Assembly: GCA_021821085.1 (NCBI GenBank)
Contig: JAKACV010000005.1
Coordinates: 1 to 64,000, forward strand
Source of the DNA: Bacillota bacterium
GTDB taxonomy: Bacteria > Bacillota > Bacilli > Alicyclobacillales > SLC66
DNA: 64,000 nt
Direction of reading: 5' to 3'
Every line of letters begins with the position of its first letter. The stretch's first letter is position 1. Below are positions 7,558 to 15,770 of the stretch, in pieces. The notes beneath the pieces are model-generated. The model saw nothing but the letters and a program-made list of their open reading frames with translations. It made no database searches and was not told the origin of the DNA. Made by a program: the position numbers and the translations under genes.

Positions 7558-8406
7558 GTGGGGAATACATCAAAAACACTATTGGACCAAGTACAAGCAA
7601 CTTTTCGCCATACGCGTGCAGGTTCTATCAAGACTCGTGAAAGATACCTGGAGACCGGACGAAGGTTGGCTAAATACCTTGGAGAGCAATACCATGTCTC
7701 AAACCTTCGGAACATATCAGATAAGCATCTGGAGGGGTATGTACGCTATTTGCAGTCCCAAAATGCTAGTGTAAGTCATATCAAAACGGAACTCAGTGCT
7801 ATTCGTTTCATTGCAGATCACGTTGGGCTGAAGCGCCCACTTGAAGCGGCAAAAACATTTAACCAAAGGATGGAGATAGGTCAGCGCCACTTTCGTGGTA
7901 ATGAGCGTCTTTGGAAGCCAAATGATCTACGTATCATTGAACAGGCACCAGCCCGGATTAGAGATGTGCTAATTATTGCTCGTGATATGGGTTTGAGGGT
8001 GCATGAGGTACATAGAATCGATGTTGCAAGCGCTCGTCAAGCTATAAAGTCAGAAAAATTGACGGTCAAGGGTAAAAATGGTCGGGTACGACAGGTACCA
8101 GTGCGCGGGGAAGTCAAAGAAGTTTTGAACCGTGCTATTGAATCGACTGAACCAGGTCACAAGCTCTTCGTGCCACCTGAAACGGGTACACACCAAGCAA
8201 TTGCCGAGGTTCAATACTACATCTGGTCTCACCGACCGGAAGGCTCGACAGCCCGTATTCATGGTTTAAGGCATGGGTATGCGCAGGAAAGGTTTCAGGA
8301 GTTCCGCGAGCGAGGTATGTCACAACGTGATGCAAAGCTCGCCGTGTCCGAGTTACTCGGTCATTCTCGAATCGACGTGGTTGACATCTATTTGTCATCA
8401 TATTAA
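7558..8406 (+). CDS. Tyrosine recombinase / integrase
   Basis: GTG at 7558 is chosen because AGGTGAT lies 4-10 bases upstream; GTG at 7549 is in frame but overlaps it. The N-terminal SAM-like core-binding domain covers about residues 10-95. The catalytic domain has Arg147 (MGLRVHEVHR), a beta-hairpin Lys near 171-173, HGLRH (His235, Arg238), GHSR (His269) and the nucleophile Tyr278 near the C terminus. The HGLRHGYAQ pattern resembles the putative integrase family Pfam Integrase_1. It should catalyse site-specific integration and excision of this element; the tRNA fragment at 9971-10023 is the likely target remnant. Its transcript may include the structured region upstream. Confidence 0.88.
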   Translation: MGNTSKTLLDQVQATFRHTRAGSIKTRERYLETGRRLAKYLGEQYHVSNLRNISDKHLEGYVRYLQSQNASVSHIKTELSAIRFIADHVGLKRPLEAAKTFNQRMEIGQRHFRGNERLWKPNDLRIIEQAPARIRDVLIIARDMGLRVHEVHRIDVASARQAIKSEKLTVKGKNGRVRQVPVRGEVKEVLNRAIESTEPGHKLFVPPETGTHQAIAEVQYYIWSHRPEGSTARIHGLRHGYAQERFQEFRERGMSQRDAKLAVSELLGHSRIDVVDIYLSSY

Positions 8407-8552
8407 CGGGCTGAACTGAGAGTACTGACTAGGCTATACAGCGGGATGGATAGCTAAACAAAACTGAATGGGGAGAGTTTACGCTTGTCGCCCTTACGAA
8501 TCGGAACTGGTAAAGTAAGATTACCAGGATTTTGAGGAAGGGGGCACTCGGG

Positions 8553-9770
8553 ATGATTTTAACAAATTCAAATCAGCGCCATGATTTTACATTATTTCAA
8601 ATTGAAAAAGGAATTCGAGACGGTCAGGAGATATCGATAGCTTCGGCATTTTTTAGTGAGACGGATCTCTTGAAAACGATGACCAAAAAGGCTTGTTCTA
8701 TTCGACTGATTGTTAGATTGGGATTCCCTACATCCCCTGTTTCTCTTCGCTTTGCTCTCCAAAACCCATCTATTGAGATTAAGTGCTACACTACTCCAAA
8801 ATTTCATCCCAAGTTCTATCTGATTGGCAAGGAGTTTGCCATCCTAGGGTCTTCAAATCTAACGAAATCCGGACTTTTGTTAAATCGGGAAGCTAATATC
8901 CTCCTGCCTTCTGACGACCCTAGTTTTGAAGAGCTTGAGGAAGTTTTTGAAATGATGTGGGAAGATGCATATCCATTGACAATGGATATGGTGGATAAAT
9001 ACGAGAAAGCAGTGAGTGGTCTAGAACAGGCCAATGCTCAATCAGAGCAGAAAATTATTCGAGAGATAGGTCAGTTCGAGTGTAACGATTTCGATGTAAC
9101 AAAGACATCAGCGTTGCAGAAGCAGATTGATAGGGAAATTAGGCAGTATCGTGCGTTTCTTGCACAGTTTGATATCTTACGAGATGTCTACACAAGGGAC
9201 AAGAGAAGAAAGGAACCTAGAGTGCCTATTCATATCGAAATTGACCAGTTTCTCAACTGGATTTTTGATGATCAAGGTGCAAGCCAAGAGTACTCAAAGC
9301 AACCGGTGCGAACAGGTAACAACCTCATCGACAATATCCAAATGTGGATCAATGCCTACCACGACAGTAGCAGTAATACCACAACCGAGATTTACGAAAT
9401 AAGATACAAGTATCTGATGGAGTCACTCTCTTCGAGAGAATCAATTAAAAAGATGGGAATTGTAGACTTTGAAAAGGTCTTAATGAAAGTGTACTCCTTT
9501 GAAGAGCACGTACGTAGGTATGATCAAGGTGTCTCTTTTCGGAGCAATAATGCTAGTAAAGTGAAGGAGACTTTCACGTACCTCTTATTCGCTGGCGGTA
9601 ATGTTGAAGAAAGGATTATTCGTTGTTTCAAAGATCCCAAATATAAACTTGATGGGGTCGGAGCCAGTACAGTAAAGGAACTCTTTGGATGGGTGAATAA
9701 GGAAGACATGCCCATATACAATGAACGTGTACGCAAGGCTATGTTATTTTTGGGGTTTAATCTTCAATAG
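8553..9770 (+). CDS. PLD-like nuclease domain protein with HhH-like C terminus
   Basis: ATG 8553 follows GGAAGGGGG; a TTG at 8532 overlaps that site. The 405-residue protein has an N-terminal phospholipase-D-type fold: SIASAFFSE, then HPKFYLI (His85, Lys87) and GSSNLTKSG, ending with a Glu in NREANIL. The usual Asp of the HKD motif is replaced (G at that position), as in several HxK-only family members. Only one motif is present, so activity would need a dimer. The C-terminal 60 residues (KLDGVGAST, then PIYNERVRKAM) resemble the helix-hairpin-helix glycosylase-type tail of some restriction-related proteins. Its place beside an integrase suggests a cargo or defence gene; this is inference. 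Confidence 0.7.
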   Translation: MILTNSNQRHDFTLFQIEKGIRDGQEISIASAFFSETDLLKTMTKKACSIRLIVRLGFPTSPVSLRFALQNPSIEIKCYTTPKFHPKFYLIGKEFAILGSSNLTKSGLLLNREANILLPSDDPSFEELEEVFEMMWEDAYPLTMDMVDKYEKAVSGLEQANAQSEQKIIREIGQFECNDFDVTKTSALQKQIDREIRQYRAFLAQFDILRDVYTRDKRRKEPRVPIHIEIDQFLNWIFDDQGASQEYSKQPVRTGNNLIDNIQMWINAYHDSSSNTTTEIYEIRYKYLMESLSSRESIKKMGIVDFEKVLMKVYSFEEHVRRYDQGVSFRSNNASKVKETFTYLLFAGGNVEERIIRCFKDPKYKLDGVGASTVKELFGWVNKEDMPIYNERVRKAMLFLGFNLQ

Positions 9771-9808
9771 TACGATTACAACTTTCCTGGCTCCTGGATT
9801 TTTTTAGG

Positions 9809-9858
9809 TGCAAACGGATTCGTTACAAATCCAGTCGTTTGCAAACAAAATGCAAACG
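9809..9858. repeat. TGCAAACG repeats, possible recombinase arm sites
   Basis: TGCAAACG occurs at 9809-9816 and 9851-9858 in direct orientation and as its complement at 9836-9843. It lies between the integrase/cargo genes and the tRNA fragment. Arm-type integrase sites are commonly found in such a position. This is inference from spacing only. Confidence 0.35.
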
Positions 9859-9904
9859 TACTCATTCATTTTTGTTATTGTCGTATCACTTTTGTTACTA
9901 CTTC

Positions 9905-9945
9905 AAAAATGAAAAAGCCGCTTACGGCAAGGCTCTTTCATTTTT
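9905..9945. terminator. Bidirectional terminator
   Basis: A 15-bp stem with one mismatch (AAAAATGAAAAAGCC against GGCTCTTTCATTTTT) with an 11-nt loop. It carries A and T tracts on both sides and lies downstream of the PLD-like gene. Confidence 0.8.
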
Positions 9946-9970
9946 GTTAGTGTGGCGAAAAAGGGGTACA

Positions 9971-10023
9971 CTGGATTTCCTAAACCGCGTCTTGCGGGGG
10001 TTCGAGTCCCTCCGGGTGCGCCA
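9971..10023 (+). pseudogene. 3-prime fragment of a tRNA (Leu-like), probable att site
   Basis: The sequence ends in a normal T arm (GGGGG-TTCGAGT-CCCTC), a 3-prime acceptor strand CGGGTGC, discriminator G and encoded CCA (10021-10023). No matching 5-prime acceptor strand GCACCCG occurs upstream, and the anticodon stem does not pair, so this is not a complete tRNA. The upstream GTGGCGAAAAAGGGGTACAC faintly resembles a Leu D arm. A tRNA 3-prime end at the edge of a segment with an integrase is the usual scar of integration; the intact tRNA copy would lie left of this window. The tRNA-Leu identity is tentative. Confidence 0.6.
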
Positions 10024-10251
10024 AAAGGCTTGATATATAAGGGTTTGTGGCTAGTGGTGGTTTTTTACATCCGGGCTGCAAACTTTTTTTTCAACACAAT
10101 TCGAACAGTATCTCATTTGTATGGTACTGTTCTAGAGAACAGTACCATGAAGTAGATCTGAGTATTATGGATAGACAAGTTTGGCACGTCGTTTATGTGC
10201 TATGGTTATGGTAAATTCACTATATGTAAAATTAATTAGGGAGGATATGAT
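10024..10251. other. Intergenic region with palindrome
   Basis: A 13-bp perfect inverted repeat (ATGGTACTGTTCT and complement, 10121-10148, 2-nt centre) is the only clear element. It lacks a T tract, so it could be an operator rather than a terminator. This is the first chromosome-like spacer after the mobile element. Confidence 0.4.
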
Positions 10252-10836
10252 ATGAGCGTTACTCTTCGTGAAGCGGCTGAGAGATGGACTGTATCGATTA
10301 ATAGTGTCAGGCGCTGGGTTAAATCAGGCCAACTGATTGCTCATATTCGAGTGGGGAATTATGGACCGGAGTATGTGATTTCCGAAGCAGAAATTGAGCG
10401 ATATGAACAGAGCCACGCGCATCGAGTCACCAAGGTTCAACCTGATGCATACAAACCAATTCTTCGTCCACATCTCAAATTGGTGGCTGAAAATCTACAA
10501 TATCTTATGAAATATTCACCTAAAGGGTTCCTTTTAACAGATGAAAACCACGATATTGTAGACGTTAGTCAAGTATTTCTTACAATGTCCGGCTGTACAC
10601 GTGAGCAGTTGATTGGATACAAGCCCAAGATTCTCGCATCATCGGATCATTTAAATGCAAAACAATATCCGGTCATGTATAAAAGCTTATCGCAAGCCGG
10701 ATTTTGGGAAGGGCGATTCGTCAATCGACGACCAGATGGTGAATTGTGGTATGCCGATTCAATGATCACGATGATTCGCATCGGAGAACAAACGGTGGGG
10801 TATTGGGCGATTGTTGCTGCGGAAGAAATGGGGTAA
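10252..10836 (+). CDS. HTH-PAS domain regulator-like protein
   Basis: ATG follows GGGAGGATATGAT. Residues 1-50 form a MerR/excisionase-type winged helix (LREAAERWTVSINSVRRWVKSG, then a wing with YVISEAEIERYE). Residues about 80-190 form a PAS fold: SPKGFLLTDENHDIVDVS, a GYKPKILASS turn and WEGRFVNRRPDGELWYAD. PAS domains sense ligands or redox state; fused to a DNA-binding head, this is probably a small one-component regulator. It is a single gene, with its target unknown. It could also have arrived with the neighbouring element, since it lies just past the tRNA fragment. Confidence 0.65.
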   Translation: MSVTLREAAERWTVSINSVRRWVKSGQLIAHIRVGNYGPEYVISEAEIERYEQSHAHRVTKVQPDAYKPILRPHLKLVAENLQYLMKYSPKGFLLTDENHDIVDVSQVFLTMSGCTREQLIGYKPKILASSDHLNAKQYPVMYKSLSQAGFWEGRFVNRRPDGELWYADSMITMIRIGEQTVGYWAIVAAEEMG

Positions 10837-10911
10837 TCTTACACTTTGTTTCTAACGTTTCTAACTTTTTCTGAAACTTGGTATACTGTTCGTAATATAT
10901 GAGGTGAGAAA

Positions 10912-12009
10912 GTGCAGCGTATACGCATGGTTGTTAAGGTTGGTTCGAGCAGCCTTACAGACCCGAAAACGGGTCTGTTGTCATCTGAAAAAGTACACAT
11001 GATTATTGCCCAGTTGGCTCCTGTTTTGCGCGATCCGTCCTATGAAGTGATCTTAGTGTCATCCGGAGCTATTGCAGCGGGGAGGGGGAAACTTGGCTGG
11101 CGGTATATGCGTACATTGCCTGAAAAGCAGGCCGCGTCTGCTGTTGGTCAAAGTCTTCTCATCGATCTTTACCAACGGGAGTTGGCATTAGTCGATCGCG
11201 TGGTAGCACAAGTACTGTTGACACGATCCGATATGGAAAATCGGCATCGGTTTGTCAATATTAGAAATACGTTGGAAACGCTGTTGCATTCAGATGTTTT
11301 GCCGATTGTAAATGAAAATGATACGGTCTCTGTAAATGAAATTCGTTTTGGTGATAATGATTCATTGGCAGCTTTAGTGGCGATTTTAATTTGTGCACAG
11401 TACCTCGTTTTACTTACGGATATTGATGGTTTGTATACAGGGGATCCGAGAATAGACCAGGATGCAAAACATATTGCTGAAGTTACCTTAATCGATCAGA
11501 AAATTCGGGATCTCGCTGGAGATAGCGGATCATCCGTTGGTACAGGTGGAATGCGAACGAAAATAGACGCCGCGGAAATGGCGATGAATTCTGGGATTGA
11601 GGTAGTGATTGCCGCAACTCATGAACCGAATGTTCTTTTACGTTTACTTCAAGGAGAACGGATCGGAACGCGGTTTCGAGCAGAAAAGAGCCGCTGGAAT
11701 GCCCGTAAATCATGGCTCGTACACGGGTCGCGAAGTGCCGGACGGTTAGTTATAGATGAAGGAGCGGCTCATGCTGTGCAAACCATGGGAGGAAGTCTTC
11801 TTTTGCCAGGCATTGAGCGTGTAGAAGGGAGATTTGAGGAAGGGGCCATTGTTGAGTTGATTGGTCCTAACGAGAAGGTAATTGCAAAAGGGATTGTCTC
11901 TTTTTCTGCTCATGATTTGGAATATTTCATTAAAAACAGAGCTGATGGTGATCATTTGCACGGATTTCCTGAAGTGGTGCATCGAAACGATTTAGCATTG
12001 CTTGTGTGA
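10912..12009 (+). CDS. proB: Glutamate 5-kinase
   Basis: GTG at 10912 follows GAGGTGAG. The 365-residue protein has an N-terminal amino-acid-kinase fold (VVKVGSSSL, VSSGAIAAGRG, NENDTVS, FGDNDSLAALVA, GTGGMRTK) and a C-terminal PUA domain from about residue 275. It phosphorylates L-glutamate with ATP, the first step of proline synthesis, and is normally feedback-inhibited by proline through the kinase domain. A TATACT -10-like sequence lies at 10882-10887. It is followed after 32 bases by proA, with which it forms an operon. Length and domains are typical. Confidence 0.97.
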   Translation: MQRIRMVVKVGSSSLTDPKTGLLSSEKVHMIIAQLAPVLRDPSYEVILVSSGAIAAGRGKLGWRYMRTLPEKQAASAVGQSLLIDLYQRELALVDRVVAQVLLTRSDMENRHRFVNIRNTLETLLHSDVLPIVNENDTVSVNEIRFGDNDSLAALVAILICAQYLVLLTDIDGLYTGDPRIDQDAKHIAEVTLIDQKIRDLAGDSGSSVGTGGMRTKIDAAEMAMNSGIEVVIAATHEPNVLLRLLQGERIGTRFRAEKSRWNARKSWLVHGSRSAGRLVIDEGAAHAVQTMGGSLLLPGIERVEGRFEEGAIVELIGPNEKVIAKGIVSFSAHDLEYFIKNRADGDHLHGFPEVVHRNDLALLV

Positions 12010-12041
12010 TTGTGCGATTTGGGTGCAGAGGAGAGAGTTGA

Positions 12042-13292
12042 ATGAAGTCGGAATTGATTAGGGCTCGCGAGGCGGCGAAGATCGCACGTACAGTAAGTGA
12101 GTCACAAAAAAATGAAGCGCTTTTTGCAATGGGCGAACAAATTCTTTGTTCGACAGATGCGATTTTAACCGCAAATGCCAAGGATGTAGAGGCGGCGAAG
12201 AAAAGAGTAGAGACAACAACTCGTATCGACCGACTTCTATTAAATGAACACCGCATACAAATGATGGTAGACGGATTACATGAGATTATGGCATTGCCAG
12301 ATCCTATAGGGGAAGTAATCGAGATATGGACACGGCCCAATGGATTGCGTATTGAGCAAGTTCGCGTTCCGTTTGGAGTGGTTGGCATCATCTATGAGGC
12401 GCGGCCAAATGTTACTGTGGACACGAGTGCATTAACTGTGAAAACGGGGAATGCTGTCGTGTTACGTGGTGGCAAAGAGGCATTTGAAACGAATATCGCC
12501 TTGACTGTAGCACTGCGCAAGGCACTTCACGATGTCCTTTTGCCATCCGATCTTGTTGTCATGGTGACGGATACAGATCGAAGATCTGTGGACGACTTGA
12601 TTCGCGCGCGTGGTCTTGTTGACTTAGTGATTCCACGTGGTGGGGCGGGACTAATCAGTCATGTTGTGGAGAACGCCACAGTACCTGTGATTGAAACGGG
12701 TGTTGGCAATTGTCATGTTTATATTGATTCACATGCGAATCTTGCGATGGCTTTAGATATTATCGTAAATGCAAAAACTGATCGTCCTTCTGTATGTAAT
12801 GCCGCAGAAACATTGCTTATTCATTCTGCTGTTGCACCGTCATTTGTACCCATTGCTGCAGAGAAATTGACGAAATTAGGCGTAGAACTGCGGCTCGATG
12901 CAAAAGCCAATCATCTTTTAGAAAATGAGAGTATCATTGCGAAACAAGCTACAGAAGAGGATTTCGCCACCGAGTTTCTAGCGCCCATCCTTGCTGTGAA
13001 AGTTGTCGAGTCCTTAGATGAGGCAATTGATCATATCGGTCACTATGGGACAGGGCATTCTGAGGCTATTGTCACTGATGAGAATGAAGTGGCAAAAGAA
13101 TTTTTGCAGCGGATTGATGCAGCAGCTGTTTATCATAATGCGTCGACGCGATTTACAGATGGCTATGAGTTTGGATTTGGAGCGGAGCTTGGGATATCTA
13201 CGCAGAAATTGCATGCTCGTGGCCCGATGGGGTTGCGCGAACTGACGAGTTACAAATATGTAATTCGAGGCAATGGTCATATTCGTCGATGA
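12042..13292 (+). CDS. proA: Gamma-glutamyl phosphate reductase
   Basis: ATG follows GAGGAGAGAG. The 416-residue protein is a full-length member of the aldehyde-dehydrogenase superfamily. It reduces glutamyl-5-phosphate with NADPH to glutamate semialdehyde in the proline pathway. Visible signatures are PFGVVGIIYEARPNVTVD, GNAVVLRGGKEA, the catalytic Cys in PSVCNAAET, and HYGTGHSEAI. It usually forms a complex with ProB, encoded just upstream. Its stop overlaps the start of the following kinase gene (ATGA), so the kinase may be translationally coupled to the proline operon. Confidence 0.97.
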   Translation: MKSELIRAREAAKIARTVSESQKNEALFAMGEQILCSTDAILTANAKDVEAAKKRVETTTRIDRLLLNEHRIQMMVDGLHEIMALPDPIGEVIEIWTRPNGLRIEQVRVPFGVVGIIYEARPNVTVDTSALTVKTGNAVVLRGGKEAFETNIALTVALRKALHDVLLPSDLVVMVTDTDRRSVDDLIRARGLVDLVIPRGGAGLISHVVENATVPVIETGVGNCHVYIDSHANLAMALDIIVNAKTDRPSVCNAAETLLIHSAVAPSFVPIAAEKLTKLGVELRLDAKANHLLENESIIAKQATEEDFATEFLAPILAVKVVESLDEAIDHIGHYGTGHSEAIVTDENEVAKEFLQRIDAAAVYHNASTRFTDGYEFGFGAELGISTQKLHARGPMGLRELTSYKYVIRGNGHIRR

Positions 13293-14701
13293 AGAACCAT
13301 TATCTGTGGATTACCGGGGTTATTGGTGTGGTTGCCTTCGACTATTTTTTTGTACCCCCAATATTTAGCTTTTCCGTGGGTGATTTACGTTATCTCATCT
13401 TATTTGCTATTTTTTTGGCTGTTGCGATCCTGATAGCAACGCTAGCGTTGCGCCTTCGAATGCAGGTGCAAGAATCAGAACGGCGTGAGGAGGATACGGC
13501 CGCTTTATATCATCTCAGCCGACAGATGACAGCGCTTGGCGATTTGGACGGCATTGTCGCGGCCATTGTGAATGACGCAACGCATACATTTCATGTCTCC
13601 ACATGGCTAGTGCTTCTAGGTGAACGGATGGAACTTACTGTACAAGGTCGATTGTTGGAGGATGTGGCAGACGAACACATCAAAACGTGGGATATTTATG
13701 ACAGCGGATTGAATGTCGAAGTTTGTCATTGGGTACTACGTTATGGCAAAGTGGCCGGATATGGTACAGATTATTTTTCGAAAGAGCGTGTGCGCTACAT
13801 CCCTTTAAAAACGGAAGAGATTGTGCGCGGGGTGTTTGCGTTACGCCCAAACGAGGACTCTATCGACCAGTTGGATCGGAGTCACCATTTGATTGAAGCG
13901 TTCGTTGGACTGGCAACGATGTCTATTGCTCGTATTCAGTTAGGAAAAGAGGCGCAGATTGCACGTTTATCCGCAGAGTCGGAGAGGTTGCGTACAGTTT
14001 TACTCGATTCTATCTCTCATGAGTTACGGACACCACTTGCAGGGATTCTTGGTTCAGTAAGTGGCATGATCGAAAATGCGACCGTGTTAAGTTCAGATGA
14101 TCAATGTGATTTGTTATTTACCATTCGCGATAGTGCCATGCGTATGAATCGGCTCGTAACCAATTTGCTTGGAATGGTGCGCATTGAAAGTGGTATGCTG
14201 GCTTTACAAAGACGGACGTGTGATGTGGCCGATATGCTTGGCGTTGTGTTTCGACAATTGCAAGATCCACTACAGCGGCGAATAGTGGATGTGCAACTCC
14301 AAACGGATCTCCCACCCTTTTATGTGGACGATGTACTTATTGAGCAAGTACTCGTAAATATTTTGAGCAATGCAGTTAAATATTCGCCTGACGATAGTAG
14401 GATTGACATTCAAGTAATAGAGGAAGATGGGACAGCTGTTCTCATGATCGAAGATGAGGGTATTGGCATTCCGGAAGGAGATGAAGTGAAAGTTTTCGAC
14501 AAATTTTATCGTGCCGAATCTGTCCGACGGATTCCCGGAACGGGGCTTGGTCTTGCGATTTGCAAGGGAATTGTAGAGGCTCATGGTGGCACTATCTGTG
14601 CGCAACGAGGACATCGAAACGGTGCACGTATCGTCATCCGTCTGCCAATTGACGAAAGTGAGGAAAATGACGATGGGTGCCAAAATTCTAGTCATAGATG
14701 A
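13289..14701 (+). CDS. kdpD: KdpD-type sensor histidine kinase, C-terminal half
   Basis: This 470-residue protein corresponds to the second half of a standard KdpD. It has about two membrane helices containing the FDYFFVPP signature of DUF4118 (residues 7-55; the usual four are not all present) and a GAF-like region (about 75-215). A HisKA domain with phosphoacceptor His244 (SHELRTPLAG) and an HATPase domain with N-box NAVKYS, DEGIGIP and GTGLGL follow. The KdpD/universal-stress half is missing here and is encoded separately at 20178-22511. It should phosphorylate KdpE, encoded immediately downstream. ATG at 13289 overlaps the proA stop by four bases. Confidence 0.9.
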   Translation: MKNHYLWITGVIGVVAFDYFFVPPIFSFSVGDLRYLILFAIFLAVAILIATLALRLRMQVQESERREEDTAALYHLSRQMTALGDLDGIVAAIVNDATHTFHVSTWLVLLGERMELTVQGRLLEDVADEHIKTWDIYDSGLNVEVCHWVLRYGKVAGYGTDYFSKERVRYIPLKTEEIVRGVFALRPNEDSIDQLDRSHHLIEAFVGLATMSIARIQLGKEAQIARLSAESERLRTVLLDSISHELRTPLAGILGSVSGMIENATVLSSDDQCDLLFTIRDSAMRMNRLVTNLLGMVRIESGMLALQRRTCDVADMLGVVFRQLQDPLQRRIVDVQLQTDLPPFYVDDVLIEQVLVNILSNAVKYSPDDSRIDIQVIEEDGTAVLMIEDEGIGIPEGDEVKVFDKFYRAESVRRIPGTGLGLAICKGIVEAHGGTICAQRGHRNGARIVIRLPIDESEENDDGCQNSSHR

Positions 14702-15359
14702 TGAACTGCAGATCCGCAAATTATTAAAAGTAACATTGCAAGCTCATGGTTTTATCGTACTCGAAAAAACGACCGGTTCGGATGGCGTTTTGGCGGTAGC
14801 AATGGAACGTCCAGACCTAGTGGTACTTGATCTCGGATTGCCAGACATGGATGGGACAGAGGTGCTACAAAAATTGCGTGAGTGGTCACAGATTCCGGTT
14901 ATTGTCTTAACAGTTCGGGATAATGAGATTGAAACGGTAGCACTGCTTGACTCTGGTGCTGATGACTACATGACAAAACCATTCGCCATCGGTGAACTCG
15001 TTGCACGAATTCGCGTTGCATTACGTCATGCAGCACATGCTCCGACTGAACCCGTTCTTCAGGTTGGCGATGTGAGCATTGATCTCGCACGACGAGTGGT
15101 TGAAAAGGAGAAACAAATGGTTCGTCTTACTCCTATTGAATATGATTTATTGAAAGTACTTGCACTTCACGCAGGAAAAGTGATGACACATCATCAACTT
15201 GTGCGAGAGGTTTGGGGGGAGCAGAATTCTGAAGCGACATCTCACTACCTTCGCGTATATATTGGACATTTACGAAAAAAACTGGAAAACGACCCTACGC
15301 GCCCAATCCTTATCCTTACAGAACCGGGAATTGGATATCGTTTTATGGATTTTGCATAA
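14673..15359 (+). CDS. kdpE: Response regulator KdpE
   Basis: ATG 14673 has GTGAGG nine bases upstream, better than ATG 14667; both lie inside the end of the kinase gene. The 228-residue OmpR-family protein has a receiver domain with acidic pocket IDDE, phosphoacceptor Asp53 (VLDLGLPD), a conserved Thr (VLTVRD) and Lys in TKPF. A winged-helix DNA-binding domain follows, with LTPIEYDLLKVL and GYRF at the end. It should activate the kdpFABC genes that begin about 200 bases downstream. The kinase-regulator pair precedes the pump genes, whereas in E. coli it follows them. Confidence 0.94.
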   Translation: MGAKILVIDDELQIRKLLKVTLQAHGFIVLEKTTGSDGVLAVAMERPDLVVLDLGLPDMDGTEVLQKLREWSQIPVIVLTVRDNEIETVALLDSGADDYMTKPFAIGELVARIRVALRHAAHAPTEPVLQVGDVSIDLARRVVEKEKQMVRLTPIEYDLLKVLALHAGKVMTHHQLVREVWGEQNSEATSHYLRVYIGHLRKKLENDPTRPILILTEPGIGYRFMDFA

Positions 15360-15560
15360 CTGTTTGCCTTGGACAGACGGTTATTTTTATGTTCTTTTTA
15401 TATGTGAATACTGATGTTCAACACGCATTTTTACATGAATTGGTCGTACAATCAATTTCGTTATCAGTACATTAACTGTCTCATCAGATTATCGGAGTGA
15501 ATGATGATTGCCAGTACTGGGGATGTTTTATAGTAAGTAAGAAAAGTGAGGGGAACTACC

Positions 15561-15644
15561 ATGGGCAATGTTGTGTCCTTGTTGCTGTTCTTTGCAGTGT
15601 TTGGACTGTTCTATGTGCTCTTTCGAGTATTCGATAAAGCGTAG
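15561..15644 (+). CDS. 27-residue single-helix membrane peptide upstream of kdpF
   Basis: ATG follows GTGAGGGGAACTACC, a clear ribosome binding site. The peptide is almost entirely one hydrophobic helix (VVSLLLFFAVFGLFYVLF) ending in RVFDKA. It lies 12 bases before the KdpF start and in the same direction, so it belongs to the kdp transcript. It resembles KdpF in size, but the KdpF-like ending is found in the next ORF. It may be a second small stabilising subunit; I do not recognise a named family. Confidence 0.55.
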   Translation: MGNVVSLLLFFAVFGLFYVLFRVFDKA

Positions 15645-15656
15645 GGAGGAATGGAG

Positions 15657-15734
15657 ATGTGGGTGCTTCTGCTTATCTCAGTAGCGGTGATGGTCTATCT
15701 TACGTATGTCATTTTTAATCCTGAGAAATTTTAA
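15657..15734 (+). CDS. kdpF: K+-transporting ATPase subunit F
   Basis: The 25-residue peptide starts at ATG 15657, six bases after GGGAGGA. It has a single helix (VLLLISVAVMVYLTYVIF) and the NPEKF ending typical of KdpF. KdpF sits in the membrane beside KdpA and stabilises the KdpFABC complex. Its position directly before kdpA is the standard one. Confidence 0.85.
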   Translation: MWVLLLISVAVMVYLTYVIFNPEKF

Positions 15735-15770
15735 CAGTAATTATATGGAATATAGGTTTGTTAGGAGTGA

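Noticed and set aside
9950-10023. Complete tRNA-Leu gene
   Set aside because: The 3-prime acceptor CGGGTGC has no matching 5-prime strand, and the anticodon stem does not pair. Only a 3-prime fragment is supported.
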